From the NCBI RefSeq assembly GCF_000367345.1, contig NZ_BARE01000016.1, positions 124,001 to 188,000 of the forward strand: 64,000 nt of DNA, in the 5' to 3' direction. Source of the DNA: Sphingobium xenophagum NBRC 107872 (GTDB taxonomy: Bacteria > Pseudomonadota > Alphaproteobacteria > Sphingomonadales > Sphingomonadaceae). The translations under genes were made by a program, and so were the position numbers. This document shows positions 25,540-34,949 of the stretch, piece by piece (positions within the stretch are counted from its first letter, which is position 1; each line of letters opens with the position of its first letter). A model generated the notes under the pieces. It saw only the letters and a program-made list of their open reading frames with translations, searched no databases and was not told the DNA's origin.

Positions 25540-28368
25540 TCAGAATTTGAAACGGAAGCCAACGCGATAGACGCGGCCAAATGTGTCATAGAGCTGGGTG
25601 TTGGTCGCCACCGCGATCGATCCGTCGCCCGGCGCATAGGGCGGCTCCTGATCAAGGACGTTCTGGACGTTGAAATACATCTCCGCGCCCTTGCCCAGAT
25701 CTTCGAACCGATAAGCAAAGCGCATGTCCCAATAGGCTTGCGGCTTGATGTGCTGCAGGCTCACTGCCTGCGGACCCTTGGTATTGTCGTAACGCCCGCC
25801 GCCGATGAAGCGCAGCTGGTTGAACCAGTTGAAATTGCCGTGCGTGAAATCGGCCTGGGCGTTGACGCGCCAGTGCGGATTGGAATTGATACCCACTTCG
25901 CCCGCCCGGTCGATGGAAGGCGACCCCGGTGTCGTCGTCGCAAGTTTGCCGACATAGGAAATGATGCTGCGCAGCGACAGTGAGTTGGACATATCCGCGA
26001 AAGGCACGCGATAGCTCAATTCGACATCGACGCCGTTGGTGACGAGCGTGGAGAGGTTGATCGGATAGGCCGTCAGGGCCGAGATATTTCCGGCTGCGTC
26101 ACGGGTGATGAAACCACAGGCCAGTTGGTTGCCGGCAAAGCACTGGTCAACGCCCTGCTGCGCCGACAGCGACCCGATCGCGTCGTTGATCTTGATGTCG
26201 TAATAATCCGCCGAAATGCTGAGGCCAGGAACGAAGCTCGGCTGGAACACCGCCCCCAACGTCAGCGTATCCGCCCTTTCCGGTTGCAGGTTGGCGTTGC
26301 CGGTGGTGGTGATGAAAATGCCCGATGTACGGACATTGTTCTTGAACGGGTCCACCACCGTCGCCGACTGGGTCCGGCCGCTGGTGAAGAGTTCGGACAG
26401 ATTGGGGGCGCGGATGTCACGGGAGCGGGTGGCACGCAGGCGCAGCGAGCTGACCGGCGTCCAGCTGAGGCCCGCCTTCCAGGTGGTGACGCCGCCGCTG
26501 GTCGAATAATCGGTATAGCGAACCGCACCGTTAAATTCGAGTTCGCGGGCGAAGGGCAGATCCTTCAGCAGCGGTATGACGGTTTCGAGATAGCCTTCCT
26601 TCACATTATAGCTGCCGGACCAAGGCTGGGGATTGGCGAACAGGAAGGTGCCGGCCTGCGAGAGCGGATCGACGGCCAACTGTGCCTGTTCCTTGCGATA
26701 TTCGCCGCCGGTGGCGAAGGAGATCGGGCCAGCCCAACCTTCGAACAAAGTGCCCGAAATATTGATGGCCGCGACATCTTCCTTGAAGACCGAATCGGTG
26801 CGGCTGAGACCGCGCGTATAGGCCAGCGCCGCGGCGGAAGGCGAACCGACACCAAACGGGTTGAACGGGGCGCAGCCATTCGTGGGGTCAGTCAGCGTCG
26901 ATCGGCAGACAATCGCGCCATTGGCGGGATTGACGACCGCATCCACCGCGCGGGTGAAGTTGGGCGTGATTTCATTGTTGATGACGTCGGTCTGCTGGCG
27001 GGTGCGGCCATGCTGATAATAGCCATTGACCTTGAGCCCACCAAGCTCGCCAGCGAAGCCCGTGACGTAGCGATCGGTCTTGGTATCCACGGACACGTCC
27101 GCCAGCCCGCCCTCAATCGACCAGCGCAGCATCGTCAGTGAGGTGACCTGCGGGTTGGCGTACAGCAGCGTGCGAAGCGGCGTGGGCAGGAAGGCATTAT
27201 CGCGACGAATCGTTATCGGGTTGGTCGCGAGATGGCGATTGGCGGAGGTTGAATAGCGAGTATAGGTCCAGCCATAGGACGCTTCACCGAACACCGACCA
27301 CCGATCGGTCAGTTCATATTCGGCGCGACCGAAGAAAGCGGCCCGTTCCAGCGGACGATTGATTTCCTGAAGGAATTCGGTGTTGAAGCCGTCGCCGCCG
27401 ATCTGCTGTGTCGCGGTGGTGTATGAGCCATAATTATAGGGCAACACCGTTCCGCCGGGACCAAATTGTATGCCGCGGAACAGCGCATTCTGGGCCGCGC
27501 TTCCGCCGTTGCCAGTGCTGATCATGCCGCCGTTGCTGCCGATCGCGCGCACATCTTCCGCTGCGATCAGGGCAGGACCGCCTGCCGGGCCGTTGATGAG
27601 GTTGGACCCGCGCCGGGCCCAGGCCCGTTCGCCTTCCAAAATGCCCTTGTTCCGATAATATTCGGCGCTTCCGAGCAGGCGCAGCCGGCTATCGGCGAGC
27701 GCAATGCCGCCCGTCAGCGAGCCACGCAGTTCCTGATTATCCCCTTCATCGGCGATGCCGGTAGAAACTTCGCCCTTCAGCCCCTCGAACTTGGTATCGA
27801 GGACGAAATTGACGACGCCGGCAACGGCGTCCGAGCCATAGGCCGCCGAAGCGCCTCCGGTCACGACATCGACGCGCTGGACAAGGCCGGCAGGCAGCAG
27901 GTTGACGTCGACCGTGCCAAATTGGCTGGCAGCGACGAAGCGGCGGCCATCGAGCAAAGTCAGCGTGCGCACTGCGCCCAGGTTGCGCAGATTGAGGAAG
28001 CTTTGTCCGCCGCCCTGTGTGCCGGTCGCGCGCTGCGGGCCGCTGGTTGCGGTCAGTGCGGGAAGCGTCCGAAGCGAATCGGCGATGGTCGACGGCGCAG
28101 CCTTGCTCAACTGGTCCGCGTTGAGAACCGTGACCGGCGTGGGGGTGGTGAAGCCGGTGCGGCCGATGCGCGAGCCGGTAACGATGATGTCGCTCGTTCC
28201 AGCGTCGGGCGCGGTGTCGCCTGCGTCAATCGCGCCTTGTTCGGATGAGGCTACAGCAGCGGCCTCCGGCGTCGCCTGGCCGTAGGCGACGGGTACCGCC
28301 ACGAATGCGGCGACCGAGCCGAGCAATAAGGATTTTCCAAATTTGGACGCAATGACTGCCGATTTCAT
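25540..28368 (-). CDS. TonB-dependent receptor
   Basis: The 942-residue protein has a signal peptide (cleavage after VAYGQA), a TonB box/plug region beginning IIVTGSRIGRTGFTTPTPVTVL, the plug signature GGASAAYGSDAVAGVVNFVLD and a C-terminal barrel ending in FKF. It should take up the island's unknown substrate through the outer membrane with TonB energy. It is clearly paralogous to the divergently transcribed receptor at 28522 in plug and barrel. It heads the operon with the RraA-like aldolase and IclR genes. Confidence 0.93.
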   Translation of the reverse strand: MKSAVIASKFGKSLLLGSVAAFVAVPVAYGQATPEAAAVASSEQGAIDAGDTAPDAGTSDIIVTGSRIGRTGFTTPTPVTVLNADQLSKAAPSTIADSLRTLPALTATSGPQRATGTQGGGQSFLNLRNLGAVRTLTLLDGRRFVAASQFGTVDVNLLPAGLVQRVDVVTGGASAAYGSDAVAGVVNFVLDTKFEGLKGEVSTGIADEGDNQELRGSLTGGIALADSRLRLLGSAEYYRNKGILEGERAWARRGSNLINGPAGGPALIAAEDVRAIGSNGGMISTGNGGSAAQNALFRGIQFGPGGTVLPYNYGSYTTATQQIGGDGFNTEFLQEINRPLERAAFFGRAEYELTDRWSVFGEASYGWTYTRYSTSANRHLATNPITIRRDNAFLPTPLRTLLYANPQVTSLTMLRWSIEGGLADVSVDTKTDRYVTGFAGELGGLKVNGYYQHGRTRQQTDVINNEITPNFTRAVDAVVNPANGAIVCRSTLTDPTNGCAPFNPFGVGSPSAAALAYTRGLSRTDSVFKEDVAAINISGTLFEGWAGPISFATGGEYRKEQAQLAVDPLSQAGTFLFANPQPWSGSYNVKEGYLETVIPLLKDLPFARELEFNGAVRYTDYSTSGGVTTWKAGLSWTPVSSLRLRATRSRDIRAPNLSELFTSGRTQSATVVDPFKNNVRTSGIFITTTGNANLQPERADTLTLGAVFQPSFVPGLSISADYYDIKINDAIGSLSAQQGVDQCFAGNQLACGFITRDAAGNISALTAYPINLSTLVTNGVDVELSYRVPFADMSNSLSLRSIISYVGKLATTTPGSPSIDRAGEVGINSNPHWRVNAQADFTHGNFNWFNQLRFIGGGRYDNTKGPQAVSLQHIKPQAYWDMRFAYRFEDLGKGAEMYFNVQNVLDQEPPYAPGDGSIAVATNTQLYDTFGRVYRVGFRFKF

Positions 28369-28428
28369 GAACCTCTCCTCCCGATAGCGTTTGCCGTTGC
28401 CGCTCTCATAATCGCCAGGAAAGTGATT

Positions 28429-28460
28429 GCAATCATATTTTGAAACGTCGTTGCGTTTCA
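28429..28460. promoter_or_regulatory. Putative IclR operator between the divergent TonB-dependent receptors
   Basis: The 26 bp from 28429 to 28454 agree at 22 positions with 33821-33846, including the identical 17-mer TTTTGAAACGTCGTTGC (28438-28454). Overlapping it is a second inverted repeat, TGAAACG (28441-28447) and CGTTTCA (28454-28460). It is centred in the 153-bp divergent region and could control both receptors. Confidence 0.65.
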
Positions 28461-28521
28461 GTGAAAATGGCTTAGAGATCGTGGCCGACTCGAATTCGAG
28501 CGTTTGGAGAGGAGATACAAT

Positions 28522-31380
28522 ATGACCCCTGTTCGCCGCGCACTGGCAGCCACGACCGCTGTCGGAGCCATCATATTCATGTGCTCCGCACCTGCATCGG
28601 CCCAGTCGGCAGCCGCGCCTGCTCAGGACGACGACAGCTCGATGCAGCTGCCTCGCGCCCCCGAAGCGGGTGCAACAGATGCCGGGCCTAGCGCAGCGGA
28701 CATCGTTGTTACCGGATCGCGCGTCGCGCGTCCGGGCTTTACCTCTCCTACCCCTGTAACGGCGCTCAGCAGCGCCGAACTTGCGAAATCCTCGCCCTCG
28801 ACTGTGTCGGAGGCGCTTCGTACGCTGCCTGCGCTCACCAATACGTCCGGCACGCAGCGCAACTCAGGCAGCGCAGGGGGCGGCCAGAGCTTCCTGAACT
28901 TGCGAGGGCTGGGCGCCACCCGCACGCTGACGCTGGTCGATGGACGGCGCTTTGTATCCACGAACATCACCGGCAGCGTGGACGCCAACCTCATACCGTC
29001 CGCCCTTATTCAACGGGTCGATGTCGTGACCGGCGGCGCGTCCGCTGCTTATGGATCGGACGCGGTGGCAGGCGTGGTCAACTTCGTGCTGGACAGCCGA
29101 TACGAAGGCATCAAGGCCAGCGCGCAATATGGCCTGACATCGCATGACGACAATCATGAATTTGTCGCGACGCTGACAGGCGGAACGGCGTTTGCCGGCG
29201 GTCGAGGCCATCTGGTCGTCAGCGGCGAATATTTCGAGAATAAGGGCATTCGTGGCGACGCACGCGACTGGGCGCGCAGCGGCTATCAGGTCATCACAAA
29301 TCCGACCGGCAATGGAACGGAAGCCAATCCCACGCAGATTCTCTCGCCCAACGTCCGCCTCGTCACCAGCTATGGCGGGCTTATCCTGAATGGCAATGGC
29401 GGAACGGCCGCCGCGAACGCCAGCTTCCGGGGCATCAGCTTTGGCCCCGGCGGCGTGCCGCAGGCCTTTGATTTCGGCACCCTGACCACGGCAGGCACCC
29501 AGGTCGGCGGATCGGGCGTCGACAATGCGAACATCCAGCAGATCAACCGCCCGCTGACCCGGAAGGCCATTTTCGCCCGCGCCAGTTTCGACATCACGCC
29601 TGAATGGTCGCTGTTCGGGGAAGGCAGCTATGGCGAAGTGCGGTCGGACTATATCAATGGCCCCAATGTCCATAACAGCAATGCCGCGCAGACTGCATTC
29701 ATCACGATCCGTCAGGACAATGCCTATCTGCCCGATAGCATTCGCAACCAGATGATCGCATCGGGCGTCACCAGCCTCACCATGACCCGCTGGGATCTGG
29801 AAGATGGCAAAACCCATACCGACAACCGCAACAGGACCACCCGGCTCGTTGGCGGCTTTGAAGGGCGGATCGGCGACTGGAAGCTCGACGGCTATTATCA
29901 GTGGGGCCAGAACCGCAACACCAACATCGTCAAGACGACCAACAAGATCACCAACTTCAATCTGGCGACAGACGCGGTACGGGCGCCTGACGGTAGCATC
30001 CTGTGCCGTTCGACGCTGACAAGTCCCGGTAATGGCTGTGTGCCGTTCAATCCCTTCGGCGTCGGCAGTCCGTCCTCGGCATCGCTAGCCTATGTAAATG
30101 GCGACAGCCCTGCCTATATCCGCACCACGCAGCAGGCGGCGGCCCTTAACCTGTCGGGCGAACCCTTTTCGACCTGGGCCGGGCCGGTCTCTCTGGCGGT
30201 TGGCGCCGAATATCGGCGCGAAACGGCGCGCGTGGAATCGGACGCGCTGTCGCTGCTGAACGGATACAAGATCGGTAACCAGCAACCCTGGTCCGGCGCC
30301 TACAGCATCCGCGAATTCTATGCAGAAACGGTCGTGCCTCTGGCCAATGACATGCCGATGCTGCGCCTGGTGGAAGCCAATGCTGCCGTGCGCCGGACGC
30401 ATTACAGCACCAGCGGGTCGGTGACGACGTGGAAGGGCGGCCTGACTTACAAGCCGATCGAGGATCTGCGGTTGCGCATCACCCGGTCGCGGGACATCCG
30501 CGCGCCCAACCTCAACGAGCTATTTTCGAAAGGGCGGCAGAGTGTTTCGACCGTTCGCGACCCTTTCCGCAACAATGTGATCGCGTCGAATATTTCGAGC
30601 CTGACGACGGGCAATCCCAATCTGAGGCCGGAAATCGCCAACACGCTGACCTATGGCGGCGTTTATAGCCCGTCCTGGGCGCCGGGACTGCAATTGTCGG
30701 TCGACTATTATCGGATCAAGATCGACGGCGCGATCGCGACCGTTACCGATCAGGTGGCGCTCGACCAGTGTTTTGAGGGATCGGCCGATTTCTGCGCCCT
30801 CAGCAGCCGCGATGCGAATGGCAACCTGACCGGGTTCCGTTCGTCCCCCATCAACTATTCGCAGCTTTTGACCAGCGGGATCGACATCGAAGCCTCCTAC
30901 GCTGTGCCGATGGCGAGCATGTTTGACTGGTGGAAGGGCCAACTCAACCTGCGCGCGGTCGCCAACCGGGTGAACCATTTTACCACGTCGGCACCGGGTC
31001 TGGTCACGCGCGACGTTGCGGGTTCGATCGTCGACAGCCAGCCGCACTGGCGGGCGCAGGGCCAACTGGATTATACGCTGGATGGCCTGAACCTGACGCT
31101 GATCGGCCGCTATGTCGGCAGCGGAACCTATGACAAGTCCCGTTCCCCCGCCCAGCTTGGCTTCCGCGACGTCGCCGCGCAGGCCTTTCTGGACGGACAG
31201 ATCAGCTACAAACTGCCGCAGCTTGGTCGCAACGGCCAGATTTACCTGAATGTCCGAAACATCCTGGATACCGACCCCCGGATAGCGCCACTGGCGGGCA
31301 ATCTGGTGATTGTGACCAATCCCTTCCTCTATGACACCACCGGGCGGATGTTCCGCTTTGGCGTGCGCGCCAGTTTCTAA
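28522..31380 (+). CDS. TonB-dependent receptor
   Basis: The 952-residue receptor starts at 28522, seven bases after AGGAGA. It has a signal peptide, the plug opening IVVTGSRVARPGFTSPTPVTAL, the same GGASAAYGSDAVAGVVNFVLD signature as its divergent neighbour, and ends with the aromatic ASF. The two look like an old duplication. They may bind different forms of a substrate, or function alternately. It heads the operon with the cyclase, small DNA-binding-like and MBL-fold genes. Confidence 0.93.
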   Translation: MTPVRRALAATTAVGAIIFMCSAPASAQSAAAPAQDDDSSMQLPRAPEAGATDAGPSAADIVVTGSRVARPGFTSPTPVTALSSAELAKSSPSTVSEALRTLPALTNTSGTQRNSGSAGGGQSFLNLRGLGATRTLTLVDGRRFVSTNITGSVDANLIPSALIQRVDVVTGGASAAYGSDAVAGVVNFVLDSRYEGIKASAQYGLTSHDDNHEFVATLTGGTAFAGGRGHLVVSGEYFENKGIRGDARDWARSGYQVITNPTGNGTEANPTQILSPNVRLVTSYGGLILNGNGGTAAANASFRGISFGPGGVPQAFDFGTLTTAGTQVGGSGVDNANIQQINRPLTRKAIFARASFDITPEWSLFGEGSYGEVRSDYINGPNVHNSNAAQTAFITIRQDNAYLPDSIRNQMIASGVTSLTMTRWDLEDGKTHTDNRNRTTRLVGGFEGRIGDWKLDGYYQWGQNRNTNIVKTTNKITNFNLATDAVRAPDGSILCRSTLTSPGNGCVPFNPFGVGSPSSASLAYVNGDSPAYIRTTQQAAALNLSGEPFSTWAGPVSLAVGAEYRRETARVESDALSLLNGYKIGNQQPWSGAYSIREFYAETVVPLANDMPMLRLVEANAAVRRTHYSTSGSVTTWKGGLTYKPIEDLRLRITRSRDIRAPNLNELFSKGRQSVSTVRDPFRNNVIASNISSLTTGNPNLRPEIANTLTYGGVYSPSWAPGLQLSVDYYRIKIDGAIATVTDQVALDQCFEGSADFCALSSRDANGNLTGFRSSPINYSQLLTSGIDIEASYAVPMASMFDWWKGQLNLRAVANRVNHFTTSAPGLVTRDVAGSIVDSQPHWRAQGQLDYTLDGLNLTLIGRYVGSGTYDKSRSPAQLGFRDVAAQAFLDGQISYKLPQLGRNGQIYLNVRNILDTDPRIAPLAGNLVIVTNPFLYDTTGRMFRFGVRASF

Positions 31381-31392
31381 AAAGGACGGATC

Positions 31393-32412
31393 ATGACGCC
31401 TCTCTCGAAGACCATACTGGCACTGTTGATGATGGGTGCGGCGACTGTTGCGGTCGCCGCCGATCACAGCGTCACGCAGGCGACCATGGATCAATGGAAG
31501 AAAAGCCAGAGCAACTGGGGCCGATGGGGCCCGGATGACGAGAAGGGTACGCTCAACCTCATCACCCCCGCGGTCCGCAAGAAGGCTGCGGCGCTGGTGA
31601 AGCAGGGCATCGCCGTGTCGATGGAGCGGGAGATCGTGCCCGTCCTTCTGCCGCCCGACGGTGACGCCCCGCCAACACGGGCGCCCGTGCAGCAGAAGAT
31701 GCTGTCCGGCCCGCCCAAGCGGCCCAGCGGGTCGACCGACCAGCTCAACATCGCTGCCCATGGATATAATCTCACGCATTTCGACGCGCTGGGCCACCAT
31801 CTGTTCGACGGCAAGATGTATAATGGCTTTGCCGCCAGCGAGCATCTGCTGATGGACAAGGGCCTGACGCGCGGCAGCATCGCGGCGGTCGCCGATGGCG
31901 TTTTTACGCGCGGCGTGCTGGTGGACATGCCGCTTCTCAAAGGCGTGCCCTATCTGGAGCCGGGAACCCCCATTTATGCCGAGGATCTGGAAGCGTGGGA
32001 GAAATTCTCCGGCGTACGGATCGAGCCGGGCGACGCTGTATTTATTCGGACCGGCCGCTGGGAACGGGAAGCCGACAAGGGGCCATGGGAGATCGCAAAG
32101 TCGGCAGCTGGGCTCGATGCGTCCGTGATCCCGTGGCTCAAGAAGCGGGACATCGCCCTGCTGGGCAGCGAATCCGCGCTTAGCGTCGTGCCATTTCCTG
32201 AAACGACGAAGATCGACAATCCCGACGATTATCTGCCGGTGCATAATTTCGCGCTGGTGGCGTTGGGCATGCCATTGATCGACAATGCCGATCTGGGGCC
32301 GCTGTCGAAAGAGGCAGCGCGGCTCAAGCGCTACAGCTTTTTGTTCACCGCCGCGCCGATCCGGGTCAAGACCGGGACCGGCGTGCCGGTCAACCCGATC
32401 GCGACGTTCTGA
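31393..32412 (+). CDS. Secreted cyclase-family (kynurenine formamidase-like) metal-dependent hydrolase
   Basis: A 339-residue protein with a signal peptide (MTPLSKTILALLMMGAATVA). The metal-binding motif of the cyclase family (Pfam Cyclase) appears as H-x-D-x3-H in THFDALGHHLFDG (near residue 130), and a later acidic/His region is present. Family members hydrolyse amides, lactones or cyclic acyl compounds with Mn or Zn. It follows the receptor by 12 bp, so an imported compound is probably first opened in the periplasm. Substrate unknown. Confidence 0.78.
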   Translation: MTPLSKTILALLMMGAATVAVAADHSVTQATMDQWKKSQSNWGRWGPDDEKGTLNLITPAVRKKAAALVKQGIAVSMEREIVPVLLPPDGDAPPTRAPVQQKMLSGPPKRPSGSTDQLNIAAHGYNLTHFDALGHHLFDGKMYNGFAASEHLLMDKGLTRGSIAAVADGVFTRGVLVDMPLLKGVPYLEPGTPIYAEDLEAWEKFSGVRIEPGDAVFIRTGRWEREADKGPWEIAKSAAGLDASVIPWLKKRDIALLGSESALSVVPFPETTKIDNPDDYLPVHNFALVALGMPLIDNADLGPLSKEAARLKRYSFLFTAAPIRVKTGTGVPVNPIATF

Positions 32413-32424
32413 TTGGGGGGCGTG

Positions 32425-32670
32425 ATGAGTGACATCCTCGACCATCGGCAAATTCCGGTCGGCCAGACCTTCATCGACCCTTTGGTTGTCGAGCAGATGA
32501 AAAGGCTGGCGACTGCAAAGACCGACGAGGCGCTCAATGACCGGTTCGGCATCAGCTACAATACATGGCGAAAGCTGATCGCCGGGCGTCCGGTGCGCCG
32601 GTCGCTAGCCGAACGCGTGACGGATCGCGTCCGGCATATCGCACAGATTGAGGGCCATCAGGTCCGATAG
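32425..32670 (+). CDS. Small putative helix-turn-helix protein
   Basis: An 81-residue, basic C-terminal protein with a predicted helical hairpin around DEALNDRFGISYNTWRKLIAG that reads like a helix-turn-helix, ending in a run of arginine-rich turns. ATG 32425 is preceded by GGGGGG; a TTG at 32413 is also open. It starts 12 bp after the cyclase stop and is 24 bp before the MBL-fold gene, so it is an operon member. It could be a DNA-binding modulator or an adaptor; I recognise no named family. Confidence 0.6.
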   Translation: MSDILDHRQIPVGQTFIDPLVVEQMKRLATAKTDEALNDRFGISYNTWRKLIAGRPVRRSLAERVTDRVRHIAQIEGHQVR

Positions 32671-32694
32671 CCCTTTCCGCAAAGGAGAAGCCCC

Positions 32695-33783
32695 ATGCGT
32701 TTCCGGCAAACCCTTACCGCCTTCCTCGCGCTTTCGACGGCCCTGACGCCCGCCGTCGCGCAGCCCACTGCATCGTCCTTCTCCGTCAACCCCAATGGCG
32801 GACGGCCGGAAATCCATAATGTGGAAGAGATGCGCAAGATGGGCGGATATACCGCGCCCGGCGCGCGCGCCTATGCAGACATGGCCGCAGAAGCAGGTGG
32901 CAAGCTCTGGCCCGTCACGCTCTACTATCGGTGCCAGGCAGTGCGGACGCGCAAGCCCGTCAGGGCGGCGATGCCAAAGCCCATTGCGGTGTTCGACAAC
33001 GTCTATTCGATAGGGACCGGAGAAAATAATATCTGGGCGATCGATACCAAGGATGGGATCATTCTGCTCGATGCGCTGACGACCGAGGAGGACGCCAGGA
33101 ACGTCATCGTCAAGAACATGCAGACGCTGGGCCTGGACCCCAAGCGCATCCGCATCATTCTCATCACCCACAATCATCTCGATCATTTTGGCGGGGCGGC
33201 CTATCTGAAGGCATTGTCCGGCGCGAAACTGGCGATGAGCGAGGCGGACTGGACCGCCGAGGTGAAGTGGGGGACGTTGCCGGTGAAGGCTGCGGACGAC
33301 TTCTACCTGACCGATGGCCAGACAATCACGCTGGGCGACCAGACGCTGACGGTGCTTTTGACCCCCGGTCATACGCCGGGCACGGTATCGTTGCTGTTCC
33401 CGGTCAAGGACAAGGGCGTACCGCACATGGCGTCGTTGTTTGGCGGCCAGGGTTCGCCGCGCGACGTGGCGTCGCTGCTGGAATTTCGGCGCTCTCTCAA
33501 TCATTTCGCTGACTATACCGACCTGATGCAGGCCGATGTCGTGCTGTCGAACCATACTGTGGGCGATGACGGTCTGGTGAGGGTCGCAGCGTTGCAGAAA
33601 CGCAAGGCTGGCGATCCCAACCCCTATGTCGTCGGTCGCGAGGGCGTGGTGCGCTATGACGCTGAGTGGCGTGCCTGCCTCAGCGCGGACATCGACGAGG
33701 CGGTGTTCAAGGCCGCGCCGGGGAGCCTGAATCCGATCCTGAGCGGTCAGCCCCCCAGGCGGGTTGTTGAGACCGCGAAGTAG
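32695..33783 (+). CDS. Class B3-like metallo-beta-lactamase-fold hydrolase, exported
   Basis: A 362-residue protein with a signal peptide ending near TPAVAQ. All di-zinc motifs are present: HNHLDH (near residue 160), the later histidine in GHTPGT and the third in SNHTVGD. Order and spacing resemble subclass B3 enzymes (H-x-H-x-D-H), but it is about 60-70 residues longer. The gene sits in a catabolic operon behind a receptor and a cyclase-type hydrolase. A lactonase or other ester/amide hydrolase acting in the periplasm is as likely as beta-lactam resistance. Confidence 0.8.
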   Translation: MRFRQTLTAFLALSTALTPAVAQPTASSFSVNPNGGRPEIHNVEEMRKMGGYTAPGARAYADMAAEAGGKLWPVTLYYRCQAVRTRKPVRAAMPKPIAVFDNVYSIGTGENNIWAIDTKDGIILLDALTTEEDARNVIVKNMQTLGLDPKRIRIILITHNHLDHFGGAAYLKALSGAKLAMSEADWTAEVKWGTLPVKAADDFYLTDGQTITLGDQTLTVLLTPGHTPGTVSLLFPVKDKGVPHMASLFGGQGSPRDVASLLEFRRSLNHFADYTDLMQADVVLSNHTVGDDGLVRVAALQKRKAGDPNPYVVGREGVVRYDAEWRACLSADIDEAVFKAAPGSLNPILSGQPPRRVVETAK

Positions 33784-33820
33784 CAGGGCGACCAGCGCCT
33801 GAAAAACCTCATATATTATC

Positions 33821-33846
33821 GCAACATTGTTTTGAAACGTCGTTGC
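33821..33846. promoter_or_regulatory. Putative IclR operator upstream of the dehydrogenase-permease operon
   Basis: Palindrome of form GCAAC-N3-GTTT-TG-AAAC-N3-GTTGC, with 17 bp identical to the site between the two receptors. It lies 65 bp before the dehydrogenase start at 33911, a natural place for a promoter-blocking operator. Confidence 0.65.
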
Positions 33847-33910
33847 AAAATAGGTCGACTACAGTAAAGTCGGCGCATTATCGTGCACCGGGACGAGGAT
33901 TTAGGTCACA

Positions 33911-34891
33911 ATGGCAAGCCCCACCGCCCTGATTGTCGGCGGCAAGATTTCACCGGCGGCGATGTCTGTCGCCAAGGCGCGAGGGCTCATGCTGGCGTCC
34001 TGTGATCCATATCCTTCGGTCGACGAACTGATTGCCCATGTCACCGCCTGCGATGCAAAGGCGCTGATTATCCGGATGGGCAAAGTCCCGGCTGAAGCAC
34101 TGCAGGGCCTGCCTGGTTTGCGGATCATCGCCAAGCATGGCGTCGGGGTGGACGGCATCGATCTGGATGAAGCCGCTGCGCGGGGCGTTCCCGTCGTCAT
34201 CGCTGGCGGCGCAAATGCGCAGTCGGTCGCAGAACAGGCGCTGGCGCTGCTGCTCAGTGTGGCCCGATCGACGGCGTATCTCGATCGCCGCCTTCGCGCC
34301 GGACATTGGGACAAGTCGACCTATGCCGGGACGGAACTCACTGGCAAGGCGATCGGCCTTGTCGGACTTGGCGCTATTGGCCGCGCCTTTCTTGCCCTGC
34401 TTGCGCCATTTGGCATGACCGTGCGGGTGTACGATCCCTATTTGCCTAGCGACGCTTTGCCGGCGAGTGCCATTGCCGTCGACAGCGTGGAGACGCTGTT
34501 GCAGGTCAGCGACATCATTAGCCTGCATTGCCCCCTGACCGCGGACAATCGCGGATTGATTGGCGCGACCGCTCTGGGGCAGATGAAGGATGGCGCCATC
34601 CTTATCAACACGGCGAGGGGTGAACTGATCGACGAGGACGCGTTGGTGGAGGCGCTGCGCGCTGGCGCGATCGGTGGCGCGGGCCTGGATACGTTCGCCA
34701 GCGAACCGGTCGGCGCGGATCATCCGCTTTGGGCATTCGACAATGTCGTAGGCAGCCCGCATGTGGGCGCCAATACGCTGCAAGCCCGCATCCGTGTCGG
34801 CATAAGCTGCGTCGAGCAAATCGCGGACTATCTGGATAGCGGACGGCTGGACCCGCGCAATCATGTCAACGCCGCGATGGCGCGCGTCTGA
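33911..34891 (+). CDS. NAD-dependent D-2-hydroxyacid dehydrogenase
   Basis: The 326-residue protein has the split substrate domain and a central Rossmann domain (VGLGAIGRAF near residue 155). The catalytic triad of the family is visible: Arg in NTARGELID, Glu in TFASEP, His in SPHVGAN. It reduces a 2-oxoacid or oxidises a D-2-hydroxyacid. With the RraA-type aldolase making pyruvate or another 2-oxoacid in the same regulon, it may process that product. The gene follows a shared palindrome and precedes the MFS permease by 58 bp. Confidence 0.88.
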   Translation: MASPTALIVGGKISPAAMSVAKARGLMLASCDPYPSVDELIAHVTACDAKALIIRMGKVPAEALQGLPGLRIIAKHGVGVDGIDLDEAAARGVPVVIAGGANAQSVAEQALALLLSVARSTAYLDRRLRAGHWDKSTYAGTELTGKAIGLVGLGAIGRAFLALLAPFGMTVRVYDPYLPSDALPASAIAVDSVETLLQVSDIISLHCPLTADNRGLIGATALGQMKDGAILINTARGELIDEDALVEALRAGAIGGAGLDTFASEPVGADHPLWAFDNVVGSPHVGANTLQARIRVGISCVEQIADYLDSGRLDPRNHVNAAMARV

Positions 34892-34949
34892 AATCGCCCT
34901 AATGGGTTAACAAGCAGGCCACAGGATCGCGATGGCCGCAGGAGAGACG

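Noticed and set aside
30520..32451. Long minus-strand open frame of 643 codons opposite the TBDR and cyclase genes
   Set aside because: Antisense shadow produced by high G+C third positions; no family-like sequence. The same holds for 6693-8714 (-), 4499-6193 (-), 39159-41297 (+), 14671-15744 (+), 18459-19640 (+) and 59006-60565 (-).
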